From Bacillus sp. CH140a_4T (GTDB lineage: Bacteria > Bacillota > Bacilli > Bacillales > Bacillaceae_G): 64,000 nucleotides of DNA. This document shows, in pieces, positions 8,042 through 17,052 of this stretch. Each line of letters begins with the position of its first letter. Position 1 is the first letter of the stretch. The DNA lies in NCBI RefSeq assembly GCF_008923725.1, contig NZ_WBPF01000021.1, positions 457,924 through 521,923 on the forward strand. The letters run 5' to 3'. The notes under the pieces were generated by a model. It worked only from the letters and a program-made list of their open reading frames with translations. It was not told where the DNA came from and did no database searches. A program made the translations under genes and the position numbers.

Positions 8042-8959
8042 TCAAAACAAAATATATGACAAATAAATAACGACAGTTACTGTAATAATGCTGAAAAGTG
8101 TTGAAAATAAAACGATTTGTGCATGTAATTCAGGCTCTATTTGATACTCCATAGCAATGGTTGATGTATTTCTTGAAGTAGGAAAAGAACTTGCAATAAA
8201 TAATGATTGTGCAACAATACCATCAATGTTTAGTAGGTATATCATGGCAAGTGCTAACAATGGTCCCATCAATAATCTTCCAATTAAAGCCCATGTTATG
8301 ACTCGATGGAAAAAATTAAGCTTAATGTTGGATAATTGCGCTCCTAGCAATATGAGTGCTATTGCAACAAAACTATTCGCAAGCTGATTAAGAGGTAGAA
8401 AGATAGAATTAGGTATTTGAATTGTAAACGATTGAAAGAGAATCCCTAGTACGAGCGCATGAAATACAGGCAGTCTTAGAAATGATTGAATAATACCTCC
8501 GATTGTTTTTGTTGCTGATAGTAAGTTATATATCCCATATGAATAAGTTAAAAGATTCTGGAAAATTACAATGAAAATCTGAATGGAAACCCCCACTGGA
8601 TTGTGACTGAAAATCAATTGACTTACTGGTAATCCATAATTACCGGAATTCATTAACGAAATGCTATTTTTTAGAGCTGCACTTTCTCCTTTTTCTAACT
8701 TTAATGTTTTTGAAATGAAATGACTTACTAGCATTAGACTCAAACTATAAAGCATTAAATAGTACATGATCTGGAGCAACAAGCCTGTTTCTATACTAAT
8801 ATCATATATATTCACAAATACAGCCGCTGGCATCAAGCAATAATTAATAAGTGTAGATAGCTGCTTTAAGTTAAATTGGAACTTTCTTTGTAAGATTGCA
8901 CCAATTAACATCAATATTAATATTGGTAATATTACGTCTAATATAATAAAAATAAACAT
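8042..8959 (-). CDS. AEC-family (auxin efflux carrier-like) transporter
   Basis: The 305-residue membrane protein has about ten hydrophobic segments in two sets of five with a central polar loop, as in the AEC/BART transporter superfamily. Typical features are an Asn/Gly-rich SLMNSGNYGLPVSQ in the first half and an ASSFPTSRNTSTIA segment in the second half. Substrates of Bacillus members are mostly unknown; related proteins have been linked to organic acids such as malate. Start ATG 8959 is supported by an upstream GAGG. It is monocistronic, antisense to the siroheme genes, and separated from them by about 150 bp with little else. Nothing ties it to nitrate metabolism except position. Confidence 0.85.
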   Translation of the reverse strand: MFIFIILDVILPILILMLIGAILQRKFQFNLKQLSTLINYCLMPAAVFVNIYDISIETGLLLQIMYYLMLYSLSLMLVSHFISKTLKLEKGESAALKNSISLMNSGNYGLPVSQLIFSHNPVGVSIQIFIVIFQNLLTYSYGIYNLLSATKTIGGIIQSFLRLPVFHALVLGILFQSFTIQIPNSIFLPLNQLANSFVAIALILLGAQLSNIKLNFFHRVITWALIGRLLMGPLLALAMIYLLNIDGIVAQSLFIASSFPTSRNTSTIAMEYQIEPELHAQIVLFSTLFSIITVTVVIYLSYILF

Positions 8960-9347
8960 TTAAAACCTCATTCTACATATATTTTAGTTGGATTAAACGC
9001 TCTCTTTTCTTTAACATATCAAATATGATTCACAAAGAAAATTATGGATTATTTATACAAATTCATAATTTTATCTTATCAACCTAAACTGTATTCTTTA
9101 TTTTAAGTGTACTTTTTCACAATATCCATTAGCCTTACCCAAAAATCTGGGCCTAAAAAAATATGTAGTTTTTCTTGTTATAGATACCTCCATGCGCTAT
9201 TTAATTTCAGAATCTTTGAATATATTAATATATAACTTTTAGAAAGGAGCGACTATTAATCGATTCATTAGCAATCAATAGTCATCGTTTAATTCAAAAG
9301 TTATTATTTTCATTCTCGATATATTCCGACAAAGGCAAAGTCCCTTT

Positions 9348-9370
9348 CTCTTACACTAGACGTGTAAGAG
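9348..9370. repeat. Perfect hairpin in the 8960-9438 intergenic region
   Basis: CTCTTACAC (9348-9356) and GTGTAAGAG (9362-9370) form a 9-bp perfect stem with a 5-nt loop. No run of T follows on either strand, so it is not a standard terminator. The 480 bp around it contain no ORF that I can support. A strong ribosome-binding-like AGAAAGGAGCGAC near 9241-9253 is followed only by very short frames. A repeat element or small RNA is possible but unproven. Confidence 0.4.
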
Positions 9371-9438
9371 GCGAAGTACCTTTATCTACTCGTTCCTTTA
9401 AAGTTCCCCATTGTGGAATTCGATTTAATTTTATACAT

Positions 9439-9636
9439 TTATCGCTTAATTTCTTTATCTGTAGGTAAAACAATTGCAGCAATTATATAAAGTAACACTG
9501 TAAATCCACTAGTAAAAAAAGCTGATAATGCAGTTACTATGCGAAGAATACTTACATCAATTCCATACTTGTCGCTTAAGCCACCTAACACACCTGAAAC
9601 TTGTTTATCTTGAGTGGACTTATATAATTTTTTCAT
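9439..9636 (-). CDS. PspC domain protein
   Basis: This 65-residue protein is essentially one PspC domain: a short basic N-terminus, GVLGGLSDKYGIDVSILRI (PspC signature), then one hydrophobic segment (about residues 37-58, VTALSAFFTSGFTVLLYIIA and following) ending in a charged tail. PspC proteins sit in the cytoplasmic membrane and take part in envelope stress responses. No other psp genes are adjacent, so its specific role is not evident. Start ATG 9636 is preceded by a GGGGTG site. Confidence 0.9.
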   Translation of the reverse strand: MKKLYKSTQDKQVSGVLGGLSDKYGIDVSILRIVTALSAFFTSGFTVLLYIIAAIVLPTDKEIKR

Positions 9637-9866
9637 CTAAACACCCCGATCCAATTAAATATTTGTATGTTAAAAATTAGTTCGATCTTTGGAAGAAATT
9701 TAAACTTTCTTTAACTAACCTGCCCTTTAATTGAATAACATCTGATATTTATATTTTAACATAAAATTCCATTCTCCTTCTGTTTTTCATTTTAAAACCA
9801 CATTATTTTAGAAAACAAACATTTGTTAAGATATCAATAAAAAACAAGTTGAAGCCTATTACTAAA

Positions 9867-9898
9867 AGAACCATCCCAAAATACTTCGGGACGGCTCT
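9867..9898 (-). terminator. Rho-independent terminator after narK
   Basis: On the minus strand AGAGCCGTCCC pairs with GGGATGGTTCT (plus-strand arms 9888-9898 and 9867-9877), followed by TTT. It ends the moaA...narK unit. Confidence 0.88.
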
Positions 9899-9907
9899 TT
9901 TTCTTTT

Positions 9908-11077
9908 TTAATGATTCTTTAACATCACTAACAGTTTTTCTTGACTATACATCCACACTGTAATGATTAAACAAGCAAGTGCGACTTCTGATAATGCCAT
10001 AAATCCAATTGCATAATGACCTGTTAGTTGGAATAGTAAAGTTAAAATTAATGGCGGGAAGAACCCTCCTAGTCCGCCTAAAGCTGAAACGAGTCCATTT
10101 ACAATACCAGCTTGTTCTGAGAAGTACATTGGAACGAGTTTGAAGATTGTACCATTACCAATACCTGCACAAAATGCGACTAGTAAGCAACCAAATGTAT
10201 ACACGTTCATACTAGGCATAAATGATAAAATAATACCAGAAAGTGTTAAACCGATAAATACGAAGATTAATATTTTAAATGGGTTAAATTTATCACCAAG
10301 CCAACCGCCAATCGGACGCATCATTGTTGCGAGTACAATGAATCCAGCAGTCCGCATACCTGCATCCACTTTCTCTAATCCGAAGTGAGATACTAAGAAG
10401 TTTGGTAAGTATACTGTAAATGCGACAAACGATCCGAATGTTAAAAAGTAAAAGATACATAGAAACCAAAGTTTTTCATTTTTATATACACCTTTTATTT
10501 GTTCCATTAATGGTGTATTCACCTTTTTCTCCTTACGATCGCCTAATAAAAAGTTCATAAGTGCAAACGCTGCAAGTAAAACTAAATAACACTGTACTGT
10601 CGTTCTCCAGCCAACTGAAGTTGCAATGACAGGTGCTAAAAACGAAGTAATTGCTGTTCCGGCGTTACCGACACCGTAAATACCATTTACAAAACCGTGA
10701 CTCTCTTTAGGAAAATATTTCGGTAAAGAAGTTACGCCTACTGAGAATACGGCCCCACCGATTCCGACAAATAAACCACCAATAATTAAATCCGTCATTG
10801 AATTAGCAACACTTATATAAAAGACAGGAAATAATAATAGAATAAAACTAATAAAGAATAATTTTCTTGCTCCGAAACGATTTGTCCAATAACCAATCGG
10901 AATGCGAAGAACAGAACCTAAAATAACCGGTACTGCTGTTACCATTGAAATTTGTCCCGCAGTTAATGGAATATCCGCTTTAATATAAGGCATTAATGAT
11001 GATAAAATGACCCATACCATAAAACCGATAACTAGATTAGAAGTTTGTAAACTTAATTGAAAATTTGAACTTTTCAT
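9908..11077 (-). CDS. narK: Nitrate/nitrite transporter NarK (MFS)
   Basis: The 389-residue membrane protein has twelve predicted hydrophobic segments. NarK-type motifs include GIGGAVFSVGVTSLPKYFP near residue 106 and GIGNGTIFKLVPMYF near residue 296, a pair of glycine-rich nitrate signature segments. MFS loop motifs such as RIPIGYWTNRFGARK are also present. It imports nitrate and/or exports nitrite for NarGHI. It lies 80 bp downstream of moaD with only an inverted repeat between, so it is probably the last gene of the moaA-moeB-moeA-moaE-moaD-narK unit under Fnr. RBS GGAGGG precedes ATG 11077. Confidence 0.93.
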   Translation of the reverse strand: MKSSNFQLSLQTSNLVIGFMVWVILSSLMPYIKADIPLTAGQISMVTAVPVILGSVLRIPIGYWTNRFGARKLFFISFILLLFPVFYISVANSMTDLIIGGLFVGIGGAVFSVGVTSLPKYFPKESHGFVNGIYGVGNAGTAITSFLAPVIATSVGWRTTVQCYLVLLAAFALMNFLLGDRKEKKVNTPLMEQIKGVYKNEKLWFLCIFYFLTFGSFVAFTVYLPNFLVSHFGLEKVDAGMRTAGFIVLATMMRPIGGWLGDKFNPFKILIFVFIGLTLSGIILSFMPSMNVYTFGCLLVAFCAGIGNGTIFKLVPMYFSEQAGIVNGLVSALGGLGGFFPPLILTLLFQLTGHYAIGFMALSEVALACLIITVWMYSQEKLLVMLKNH

Positions 11078-11119
11078 TCTATTCCCTCCTATGTATGCAT
11101 AGTTATATTCATTCCCTCC

Positions 11120-11149
11120 AGCCTAATCACGTCCTAACATGATTAGGCT
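11120..11149. repeat. 10-bp inverted repeat between moaD and narK
   Basis: AGCCTAATCA (11120-11129) and TGATTAGGCT (11140-11149) are perfectly complementary around a 10-nt loop. There is no T run in the narK direction, so it is more likely an mRNA processing or stabilising stem, or an operator, than a full terminator. Confidence 0.6.
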
Positions 11150-11157
11150 GAAAAGAA

Positions 11158-11391
11158 TCAACCACCACTTACTGGCGGAATCATTGCTACGACATCGCCA
11201 GTTTGAATGATGTCATCCTCATTTGCATACTCTTCATTTATAGCAACCATAATCTCACTTGAAATCGCTACGTTGTATTTCTTAATGAGTACTTCCTTTA
11301 GCTTCGCAACCGTAATATTTTCACAATCTATGTGTAATGCTGGCTTACTTACTTCTTCTTGTAAATGTGCGAATAATAGTACTTCAATCAT
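11158..11391 (-). CDS. moaD: Molybdopterin synthase sulfur carrier subunit MoaD
   Basis: The 77-residue ubiquitin-like protein ends in the required Gly-Gly (PPVSGG). The C-terminal Gly is adenylated by MoeB and thiocarboxylated; it then donates sulfur to precursor Z in the MoaD-MoaE complex. Length and the GDVVAMIPPVSGG tail are typical. Its start overlaps the end of moaE by 4 bases, which suggests coupled translation and balanced production of the two synthase subunits. Confidence 0.95.
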   Translation of the reverse strand: MIEVLLFAHLQEEVSKPALHIDCENITVAKLKEVLIKKYNVAISSEIMVAINEEYANEDDIIQTGDVVAMIPPVSGG

Positions 11392-11858
11392 ATTCTCATC
11401 TCCTTTTCAGGCTCACCATTCTCATATGCTACATTCTCTAACTGATCACCAATCCATGATTCACCATCTTCCCAAAACTCTTTCTTCCAAATGGGAACAA
11501 TTTGTTTTATACGCTCCATAATATATTCGTTCGCCTCATAGGCAGCTTTCCGGTGTGGTGTAGAAACAGCAACGACAACAGCAAGATCAGAAATCTGCAA
11601 TATACCAATGCGATGTGTAATGGCGACATATGTCCTAGGCCACTTCTCTCCTACTTCGGTACCAATTTTCTCAAGCTGTTTTTCTGCCATTGTTTTATAT
11701 GCTTCATACTCTAAATAAAGCGTACGACGTCCTTTCGTAAATTCTCTAACAGTACCAATGAAAGTAGTAACTGCGCCGCACTCACGACGAATTACTTTGT
11801 TTGTAACTTCCTCAATTGAAATAGGTGTATCAATCACTTCATAATACGTTTGTATCAT
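11388..11858 (-). CDS. moaE: Molybdopterin synthase catalytic subunit MoaE
   Basis: The 156-residue protein shows the MoaE signatures: GAVTTFIGTVREFTKG near residues 28-43, LEYEAY near 49-54, THRIG near 81-85, and AVSTPHRKAAYEA near 98-110. Near residue 123 PIWKKEFWEDG carries the catalytic Lys region. It converts cyclic pyranopterin monophosphate to molybdopterin with sulfur from MoaD. RBS GAGGTG precedes the start. It lies in the Moco unit with 44 bp to moeA upstream and a 4-base overlap with moaD downstream. Confidence 0.95.
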   Translation of the reverse strand: MIQTYYEVIDTPISIEEVTNKVIRRECGAVTTFIGTVREFTKGRRTLYLEYEAYKTMAEKQLEKIGTEVGEKWPRTYVAITHRIGILQISDLAVVVAVSTPHRKAAYEANEYIMERIKQIVPIWKKEFWEDGESWIGDQLENVAYENGEPEKEMRI

Positions 11859-11902
11859 CTTGCACCTCTTATCTTCATTTAAATTAGCAATCTATTTTTC
11901 TA

Positions 11903-13192
11903 TTATTTGTACGATCGAAGCGCTTCTTCCCACGGCCACTCACTTCCAGCGTTTGATTCTAATAACAGTACCGAAACCGTTATTCCTGCTTCAAATCCCC
12001 TTGTTCCTCCCGGCAGAACAATAAATGCGTTCGCCTCTGCAAGTGAAGAAATTGCACTAGATTTATCTAAACCAACTGGTGTCGCTTGCAATTTTCCATC
12101 TACAATTTCCACTTTTCCTCTTACAAAACGAGTGAATGGGTTTGCTTTTGGAAAGTCTTTTTGTAAAATCGCCTCTGCACGAAATACGTGTGAATCTTTT
12201 CTATGCAAGTATGTTCGAATGACTGGCCGAACATATAATTCACAACCGATATAACAAGCAGAAGGATTACCAGATAAACCAAATAGTAGTTTTCCTTCTA
12301 CCTCAGCTACAGTTGTCACACTTCCTGGTCGCATCGCTATTTTGTTAAAAAGTACATTAGCTTGCAACCTCTCATAAATGGAAGGTAAATAGTCATAGTC
12401 TCCTACCGAAACGCCACCAGTTGTAATTAAAATATCGACTTCTTTCATCGCTTTTTTTACAGTGTTATAACACGTATCTAAATCATCAGCGAATTGCCCA
12501 TAATATTGCACAACTCCCCCCGCTCGTTTAATTTGAGCAGCAATCATATAGGAATTACTATTTCGAATCTTTCCTGGTTTTAATTGTTCATGTACTTCAA
12601 GCAGTTCACTCCCTGTCGTCACAATTCCAATAACCGGCTGTTTTACAACATGTACGGAACTATAACCAAACGTAGCAAGAAGCGCTGCTGCTCCAGGATT
12701 AATAACGGTCCCTTTTTTCACAAGAATGCTATTTTGTTTTACATCTTCTCCTTTAAAAGAAATGTTATCACCGGCGACGAAGGAGCGTTTTAATTTCATA
12801 TAAGTCTTTTCGTTTTCTTCAAATCCTTCTGTTAGCTCTAACATAACAACTGCATCACACCCCGCTGGAATTGCCGCACCTGTCATAATACGGACAGCTT
12901 GAAATGGTTTCACTTCTTCTGCAAAAACAAAGCCTGCTCCGATTTCGCCAATCACTTCAAACCGAATTTGGTTACTGCTACTTGCTTCTTTTGTATCTTC
13001 TGCTCGAAGCGCAAATCCGTCGTACGGAGAGCGATCAAAATGCGGGACATCATGATCTGCAATAACATCTTCTCCAAGCGTTCTACCGTAGCTATCTAAA
13101 AGAGAAACCTTTTCTATTTCACCCTGGTAAGCATATTTCATTACACGCGCAACTGCTTCTGCCACTGGAATTGGTATACGTTTTTCTAACAT
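11903..13192 (-). CDS. moeA: Molybdopterin molybdenumtransferase MoeA
   Basis: The 429-residue protein inserts molybdate into adenylated molybdopterin. Recognisable elements in order are: DHDVPHFDRSPYDGFALRAED near residues 49-69 (family signature), RIMTGAAIPAGCDAVVMLE near 102-120, the MPT-binding domain with TGSEL and TTGGVSVGDYDY near 257-270, and FGLSGNPSA near 309-317. A C-terminal beta domain follows. RBS AGAGGTG precedes ATG 13192. It follows the broken end of moeB in the same direction, with 44 bp between the moeB-domain stop and this start. Confidence 0.95.
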   Translation of the reverse strand: MLEKRIPIPVAEAVARVMKYAYQGEIEKVSLLDSYGRTLGEDVIADHDVPHFDRSPYDGFALRAEDTKEASSSNQIRFEVIGEIGAGFVFAEEVKPFQAVRIMTGAAIPAGCDAVVMLELTEGFEENEKTYMKLKRSFVAGDNISFKGEDVKQNSILVKKGTVINPGAAALLATFGYSSVHVVKQPVIGIVTTGSELLEVHEQLKPGKIRNSNSYMIAAQIKRAGGVVQYYGQFADDLDTCYNTVKKAMKEVDILITTGGVSVGDYDYLPSIYERLQANVLFNKIAMRPGSVTTVAEVEGKLLFGLSGNPSACYIGCELYVRPVIRTYLHRKDSHVFRAEAILQKDFPKANPFTRFVRGKVEIVDGKLQATPVGLDKSSAISSLAEANAFIVLPGGTRGFEAGITVSVLLLESNAGSEWPWEEALRSYK

Positions 13193-13236
13193 TCTTTTTT
13201 CACCTCTTTTTAAGTAAGGAGAAACTCACTTTCTGT

Positions 13237-13443
13237 TCACCCTATATATTTTGCGTATAATCGTTTTGCTATTTTCACATCATTTGTCCCATGAATAAAT
13301 GCCCTACCGTCTGTAAATAAAACGAAACGATATTCATCAATTAGAAATGATAGTAAGTACGGCGTTTTTTTGACATGTACGCTCTTTTGTAATCGTTTTT
13401 GAATTTCGTTTAGATTAAGAACTCTCTTTATTCCTGAACGGAT
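13237..13443 (-). pseudogene. Detached C-terminal domain of moeB/thiF, cut off by an in-frame TAA
   Basis: Directly after the moeB stop the same reading frame stays open for 68 more codons. It encodes residues that fit the C-terminal domain of Bacillus ThiF/MoeB-type E1 enzymes, ending TDGRAFIHGTNDVKIAKRL then YAKYIG. Family members of about 338 residues carry this domain after an NTVQI-like segment; here NTV is followed by TAA then ATC. A single C-to-T change of CAA (Gln) to TAA explains it. No start codon with a ribosome binding site is seen for independent translation. Confidence 0.8.
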
Positions 13444-14250
13444 TTAAACTGTATTTCGTCCGCATAACACTTCCGTTTTCATCTGCGCTTCAAATGTTAA
13501 ACTTGGATACGTCCGTAAATTCCCGCAAGATGGACATGTACTTTTTTTCTGTCTATTTACTTTTAATGAGAGATATTGATTGTTCCAAATATCAAATGAT
13601 AACATCGTCCCTCTTAACGACTCATAGTCATCCACCAATATTTTCATCGCATCTGTTACTTGGTGAACAACGACCATCTGTACAGCTGGCTGAATAATTC
13701 CGGCTGTATCGCATGTTGCACCGCCCATAGGATGATCCATCAGACAGCGAAAACATGGTGTTTTCCCAGGAAGAATTGTATACGTTACGCCGTAGCTTCC
13801 AATGCATCCACCGTATATCCAAGGTATATTTTCTTTTTGTGAAATGTCATTTATAAGTAGGCGCGTATCGAAATTGTCAGTCGCATCTAATATGAGACCC
13901 ACATCTTTTGTTAACTCTTCTATTTCTTGTACTGTGACATCTGTTACAACTGGTACAATTTCCACTTCAGAATTAATCTTTCTTAAATGTTCTGCCGCTG
14001 CAATTGCTTTCGGTTTACACTGCTGTGCATCTTCTTCTGTATATAACTGTTGCCGCTGTAAATTACTCCATTCGACGTAGTCACGATCGGCAATTGTCAA
14101 TTTCCCAATTCCCATCCTAACGAGCGCTTCCGCATTTGCAGCTCCTAGTGCACCCGCTCCGATCAGGAGCACATGCCTTTCTCTTATTTTTCTTTGTCCC
14201 ATTTCACCAATTCCTGAAAACAATACTTGCCTTGCATATCGCTCTTGCAT
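13444..14250 (-). CDS. moeB: MoeB/ThiF-type sulfur carrier adenylyltransferase, C-terminally truncated
   Basis: The 268-residue E1-like enzyme has the ATP-binding motif GAGALGAANAEAL near residues 32-44, the R-x-N-L-Q-R-Q motif (WSNLQRQQLY), DATDNFDTR near 131-139, and zinc-binding CFRC and CPSCG pairs. Such enzymes adenylate the C-terminal Gly of MoaD (or ThiS); its place in the Moco unit argues for MoaD. The adenylation core is intact, but a TAA ends the protein before a further in-frame domain of about 68 residues that homologues carry. It may be partly active, or a pseudogene with ThiF elsewhere substituting. RBS AAGGAGG precedes ATG 14250. Confidence 0.85.
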   Translation of the reverse strand: MQERYARQVLFSGIGEMGQRKIRERHVLLIGAGALGAANAEALVRMGIGKLTIADRDYVEWSNLQRQQLYTEEDAQQCKPKAIAAAEHLRKINSEVEIVPVVTDVTVQEIEELTKDVGLILDATDNFDTRLLINDISQKENIPWIYGGCIGSYGVTYTILPGKTPCFRCLMDHPMGGATCDTAGIIQPAVQMVVVHQVTDAMKILVDDYESLRGTMLSFDIWNNQYLSLKVNRQKKSTCPSCGNLRTYPSLTFEAQMKTEVLCGRNTV

Positions 14251-14267
14251 TGGGAATCCTCCTTTCG

Positions 14268-15281
14268 CTATCCGCCAATGTATGACATTTCAACTTTTGG
14301 ACGTTTATTTGTACTTTCCGCCGTTCTTTCATCTGAATATCGATCTGTTCTAAATCTCCATGTATGTTGTAAAATTTTTAATAGTGATGCATCAGAAATA
14401 TTTTCTCGAAGAAGCGTTCGCAAATCCGTTCCTTTCGTTCCAAATAGACACGTGAAAAACTTACCGTCTGCCGAAATACGCGCTCTCGTACAAGAAGAAC
14501 AAAATGACTCAGATACTGAAGTAATAAACCCAACTTCTGCATCGCTCCCTACATAACGATACAATTTCGCAACTTCTCCAAAGTAACGAGGTGAAACAGG
14601 CTCAATCGGATACACGCGATTAATCTTCTCTATTAATTGTTCCTTCGTAATCACTTGTTCAAAATTCCATCCGTTTGTACTGCCTACATCCATAAATTCA
14701 ATGAAACGGAGCTGAATTTCTTGTTCTTTAAAATAACGAGCCATATGAAGGATTTGACTATCATTCATTCCTTTTTTTACGACCATATTTATCTTTACTT
14801 CTAATCCAGCAGCCTTTGCTGCTTCAATTCCTTTCAGTACAGGTTTTGTATTTACATTTCTTCCGTTGATTTTTTGGAAGACGTGATCCTCTATCGCATC
14901 TAAACTAATATTTACACGCTTTAATCCTGCGTCTTTTAACGCCTTAGCTTGTTTTGCTAAATGAATTCCGTTTGTTGTGAGTCCAATATCTTTTAAGCCT
15001 TCTAGCTTTGTAAGTCTTGCGATTAATTGCGGTAAGTCTTTACGCAATAACGGTTCACCGCCAGTAAGCCTAATTTTATTGACTCCCATACTTATAAATA
15101 ATCTTGCTAATCTTTCTATTTCATCGAACGTTAATAAAAACTCTTCTTGTAAAAAAGCGTAATCAGGTCCGAACACTTCAGCAGGCATACAGTACGTGCA
15201 CCTGAAATTACAACGATCAATAACTGAAATACGTAAATCTTGAAGCGGTCGTTCTAATGAATCTCTCATTTTCTCGTGCAT
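14268..15281 (-). CDS. moaA: GTP 3',8-cyclase MoaA
   Basis: The 337-residue radical-SAM enzyme converts GTP to the 3',8-cyclised precursor of molybdopterin. The N-terminal cluster motif is CNFRCTYC near residues 24-31. TGGEPLLR (near 74-81) is the SAM-binding GGE region. The C-terminal cluster motif is C-x2-C...C, seen in [18 protein letters not shown]. The protein ends in the conserved GG (YIGG). RBS AAGAAGGG precedes ATG 15281. It is the first gene of the Moco/narK unit, driven by a class II Fnr promoter. Confidence 0.96.
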   Translation of the reverse strand: MHEKMRDSLERPLQDLRISVIDRCNFRCTYCMPAEVFGPDYAFLQEEFLLTFDEIERLARLFISMGVNKIRLTGGEPLLRKDLPQLIARLTKLEGLKDIGLTTNGIHLAKQAKALKDAGLKRVNISLDAIEDHVFQKINGRNVNTKPVLKGIEAAKAAGLEVKINMVVKKGMNDSQILHMARYFKEQEIQLRFIEFMDVGSTNGWNFEQVITKEQLIEKINRVYPIEPVSPRYFGEVAKLYRYVGSDAEVGFITSVSESFCSSCTRARISADGKFFTCLFGTKGTDLRTLLRENISDASLLKILQHTWRFRTDRYSDERTAESTNKRPKVEMSYIGG

Positions 15282-15340
15282 CTATATCCCTTCTTTTCTG
15301 CTGCAATCCTTAGTAAGCTTTCAATTTTTTATTTGCCTTT

Positions 15341-15383
15341 ATTATAAAAAATAAGCTACAAATTCAATGTGACTTTTCTCACA
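15341..15383 (-). promoter_or_regulatory. Perfect Fnr box and -10 of moaA operon promoter
   Basis: TGTGA-CTTTTC-TCACA at 15368-15383 matches the Fnr consensus at all ten defined bases. Reading toward moaA on the minus strand, TATAAT lies at 15346-15341, 29.5 bp from the box centre. The box also sits 177 bp upstream of fnr on the other strand and might influence it, though no -10 at suitable spacing was seen in that direction. Confidence 0.88.
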
Positions 15384-15559
15384 TCACTTTCCCCATTCAA
15401 AAATTCTTCACAAATCTGTTCGCATTTTGTTCACATCTTCATTCTCTCCTCCTTACGGTCATTGAAATTTCACTTTATTTTTAAAATAGCTCTTGCATTT
15501 CCAGCATATTTACACTCAAAATAGGAAATGTATTGCTTATAAGAAGAAAGGTGATTGCT

Positions 15560-16252
15560 GTGGCAAACAGTATGACATTATCTCAAGATTTAAAGGAATT
15601 ACTTGCATCTGTTGAATATAAAATGCAGATTAAAAAGGGGAGTTTTATTTTTCAAGAAGGTATGGAAGCAACAGAACTCTATATCATCCACTCAGGAAAA
15701 GTACAAATTAGTAAACTAAGTGCTGACGGGCAAGAATTAACACTCCGTATTTGTTCGGCATACGACATTATTGGAGAATTAACATTATTCACGGACAATG
15801 CGAAGTATTTATTAAATTCAAAATGCCTTGAAGATGTTGAAGTAGGAGTAATAAAGCGTGAAACCTTAGAAAAAGCATTACTCCAAAAACCCGCACTTGT
15901 ATTTGAATTTATGAAATGGATTAGTGAACATTTAAGAAGAATGCAAACGAAGTTCCGAGATTTAGTATTACACGGCAAAAAAGGTGCCCTGTATTCTACT
16001 CTCATTCGAATGACAAATAGTTATGGTGTGTTAAAAGAAAATGGGATTCTTATCGATTTACCTTTAACGAATCAAGAACTTGCTAATTTCTGTGCGACTT
16101 CACGTGAAAGCGTAAATCGAATGTTAAATGAATTAAAAAAGCAAGGTACACTTTCTATCCATAAAGGAAAGATTACAATCCACGATTTACAATTTTTAAA
16201 ACGTGAAATTGCTTGTGAAGATTGCTCTGCTTCTGTTTGTAGCATTGATTAG
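15560..16252 (+). CDS. fnr: Anaerobic regulator Fnr (Crp/Fnr family, [4Fe-4S] type)
   Basis: The 230-residue regulator has a cyclic-nucleotide-like beta-barrel (about 20-115), a dimer helix, and a C-terminal helix-turn-helix (LTNQELANFCATSRESVNRM, about 169-188). Bacillus Fnr proteins bind an oxygen-sensitive [4Fe-4S] cluster with three C-terminal Cys and one Asp. Here Cys 219, 222 and 227 and Asp 134 (KFRDLV) fit that pattern. GTG 15560 was chosen because AAAGGTG lies 6 bases upstream; a TTG further upstream lacks a site. It should activate the four boxed promoters in this window. Its own promoter is not clear. Confidence 0.94.
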   Translation: MANSMTLSQDLKELLASVEYKMQIKKGSFIFQEGMEATELYIIHSGKVQISKLSADGQELTLRICSAYDIIGELTLFTDNAKYLLNSKCLEDVEVGVIKRETLEKALLQKPALVFEFMKWISEHLRRMQTKFRDLVLHGKKGALYSTLIRMTNSYGVLKENGILIDLPLTNQELANFCATSRESVNRMLNELKKQGTLSIHKGKITIHDLQFLKREIACEDCSASVCSID

Positions 16253-16280
16253 CATCTTATTTAGGTACTTATACTTATAA

Positions 16281-16316
16281 AGAGAGCCGAGGTCTCCAAT
16301 TAGATCTCAGCTTTCT
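16281..16316. terminator. Bidirectional terminator between fnr and narI
   Basis: Arms 16281-16295 and 16302-16316 form a 15-bp stem with G-T pairs and a 6-nt loop, with A/T-rich flanks on both sides. It serves convergent fnr and narGHJI. Confidence 0.8.
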
Positions 16317-16345
16317 TTATAAGTTACTAAACATATAAAACAAAA

Positions 16346-17035
16346 TTATTTTTTCAATTCATTTGGAATACGTCTTCTGTAAATCACATAACTACGGCTT
16401 AAGTATTTAATTGGGGCACTAAAAACATGTACTAGTCTAGTAAATGGCCATACTGCGAATAGACCCATACCTGCAATTATATGAATTTTAAACCATACCG
16501 GTACTTCCGTCATATACTCAACTTTCGGTTGGAAAATAAAGAGACTTCGGAACCAAGGACCGATCGTTGTACGGTAATCAAACCCTTTTGAGTCGATGTT
16601 TAAAAATGTTGAAGAAAGTCCTGCCAGCATTACGATCAGTAATAAAATAAGCGCAATATAATCTCCCTTTGTACTCGTTGCAATGATACGTTTTACTGTT
16701 ACGCGGCGGTACGTTAATATAATTAAACCGATGATAGAAGCAATACCTGCCGGAAGTCCGAAACTAATTGCCATTGTGTGATACATATGCTCAGAAATAC
16801 CTATTGAACGATATACAGCTTCTGGAATTAAAACCCCCATAACATGACCGCCAATTACGAACATGATCCCAAAGTGGAATAATAGACTTCCGATCCGGAG
16901 CATTTTCTTTTCTAATAGTTCACTAGATTTTGATGTCCATCCAAATTGATCATAGTTGTATCTGAAAATATGTCCACCGATAAAGATTGCAAAAATGATA
17001 TAGGGAAACAATACCCATAGAAATTGATCCATCAT
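16346..17035 (-). CDS. narI: Respiratory nitrate reductase gamma subunit
   Basis: The 229-residue membrane subunit carries b-type hemes and passes electrons from quinol to NarH. Five hydrophobic segments are visible. Candidate heme His residues lie in FHFGIMFVIGGH and in the C-terminal IHIIAGMGLFAVWPFTRLVH segment, typical of NarI. An upstream in-frame start at 17074 would overlap narJ; I chose ATG 17035, which has AAAGGAG 10 bases upstream. Another ATG follows immediately. It is the last gene of narGHJI, in the order G-H-J-I. Confidence 0.95.
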   Translation of the reverse strand: MMDQFLWVLFPYIIFAIFIGGHIFRYNYDQFGWTSKSSELLEKKMLRIGSLLFHFGIMFVIGGHVMGVLIPEAVYRSIGISEHMYHTMAISFGLPAGIASIIGLIILTYRRVTVKRIIATSTKGDYIALILLLIVMLAGLSSTFLNIDSKGFDYRTTIGPWFRSLFIFQPKVEYMTEVPVWFKIHIIAGMGLFAVWPFTRLVHVFSAPIKYLSRSYVIYRRRIPNELKK

Positions 17036-17052
17036 TTTGACAACTCTCCTTT

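Noticed and set aside
11120-11149. Inverted repeat as a full terminator before narK
   Set aside because: There is no T run, and narK lacks another evident promoter, so read-through from the Moco unit is more likely.
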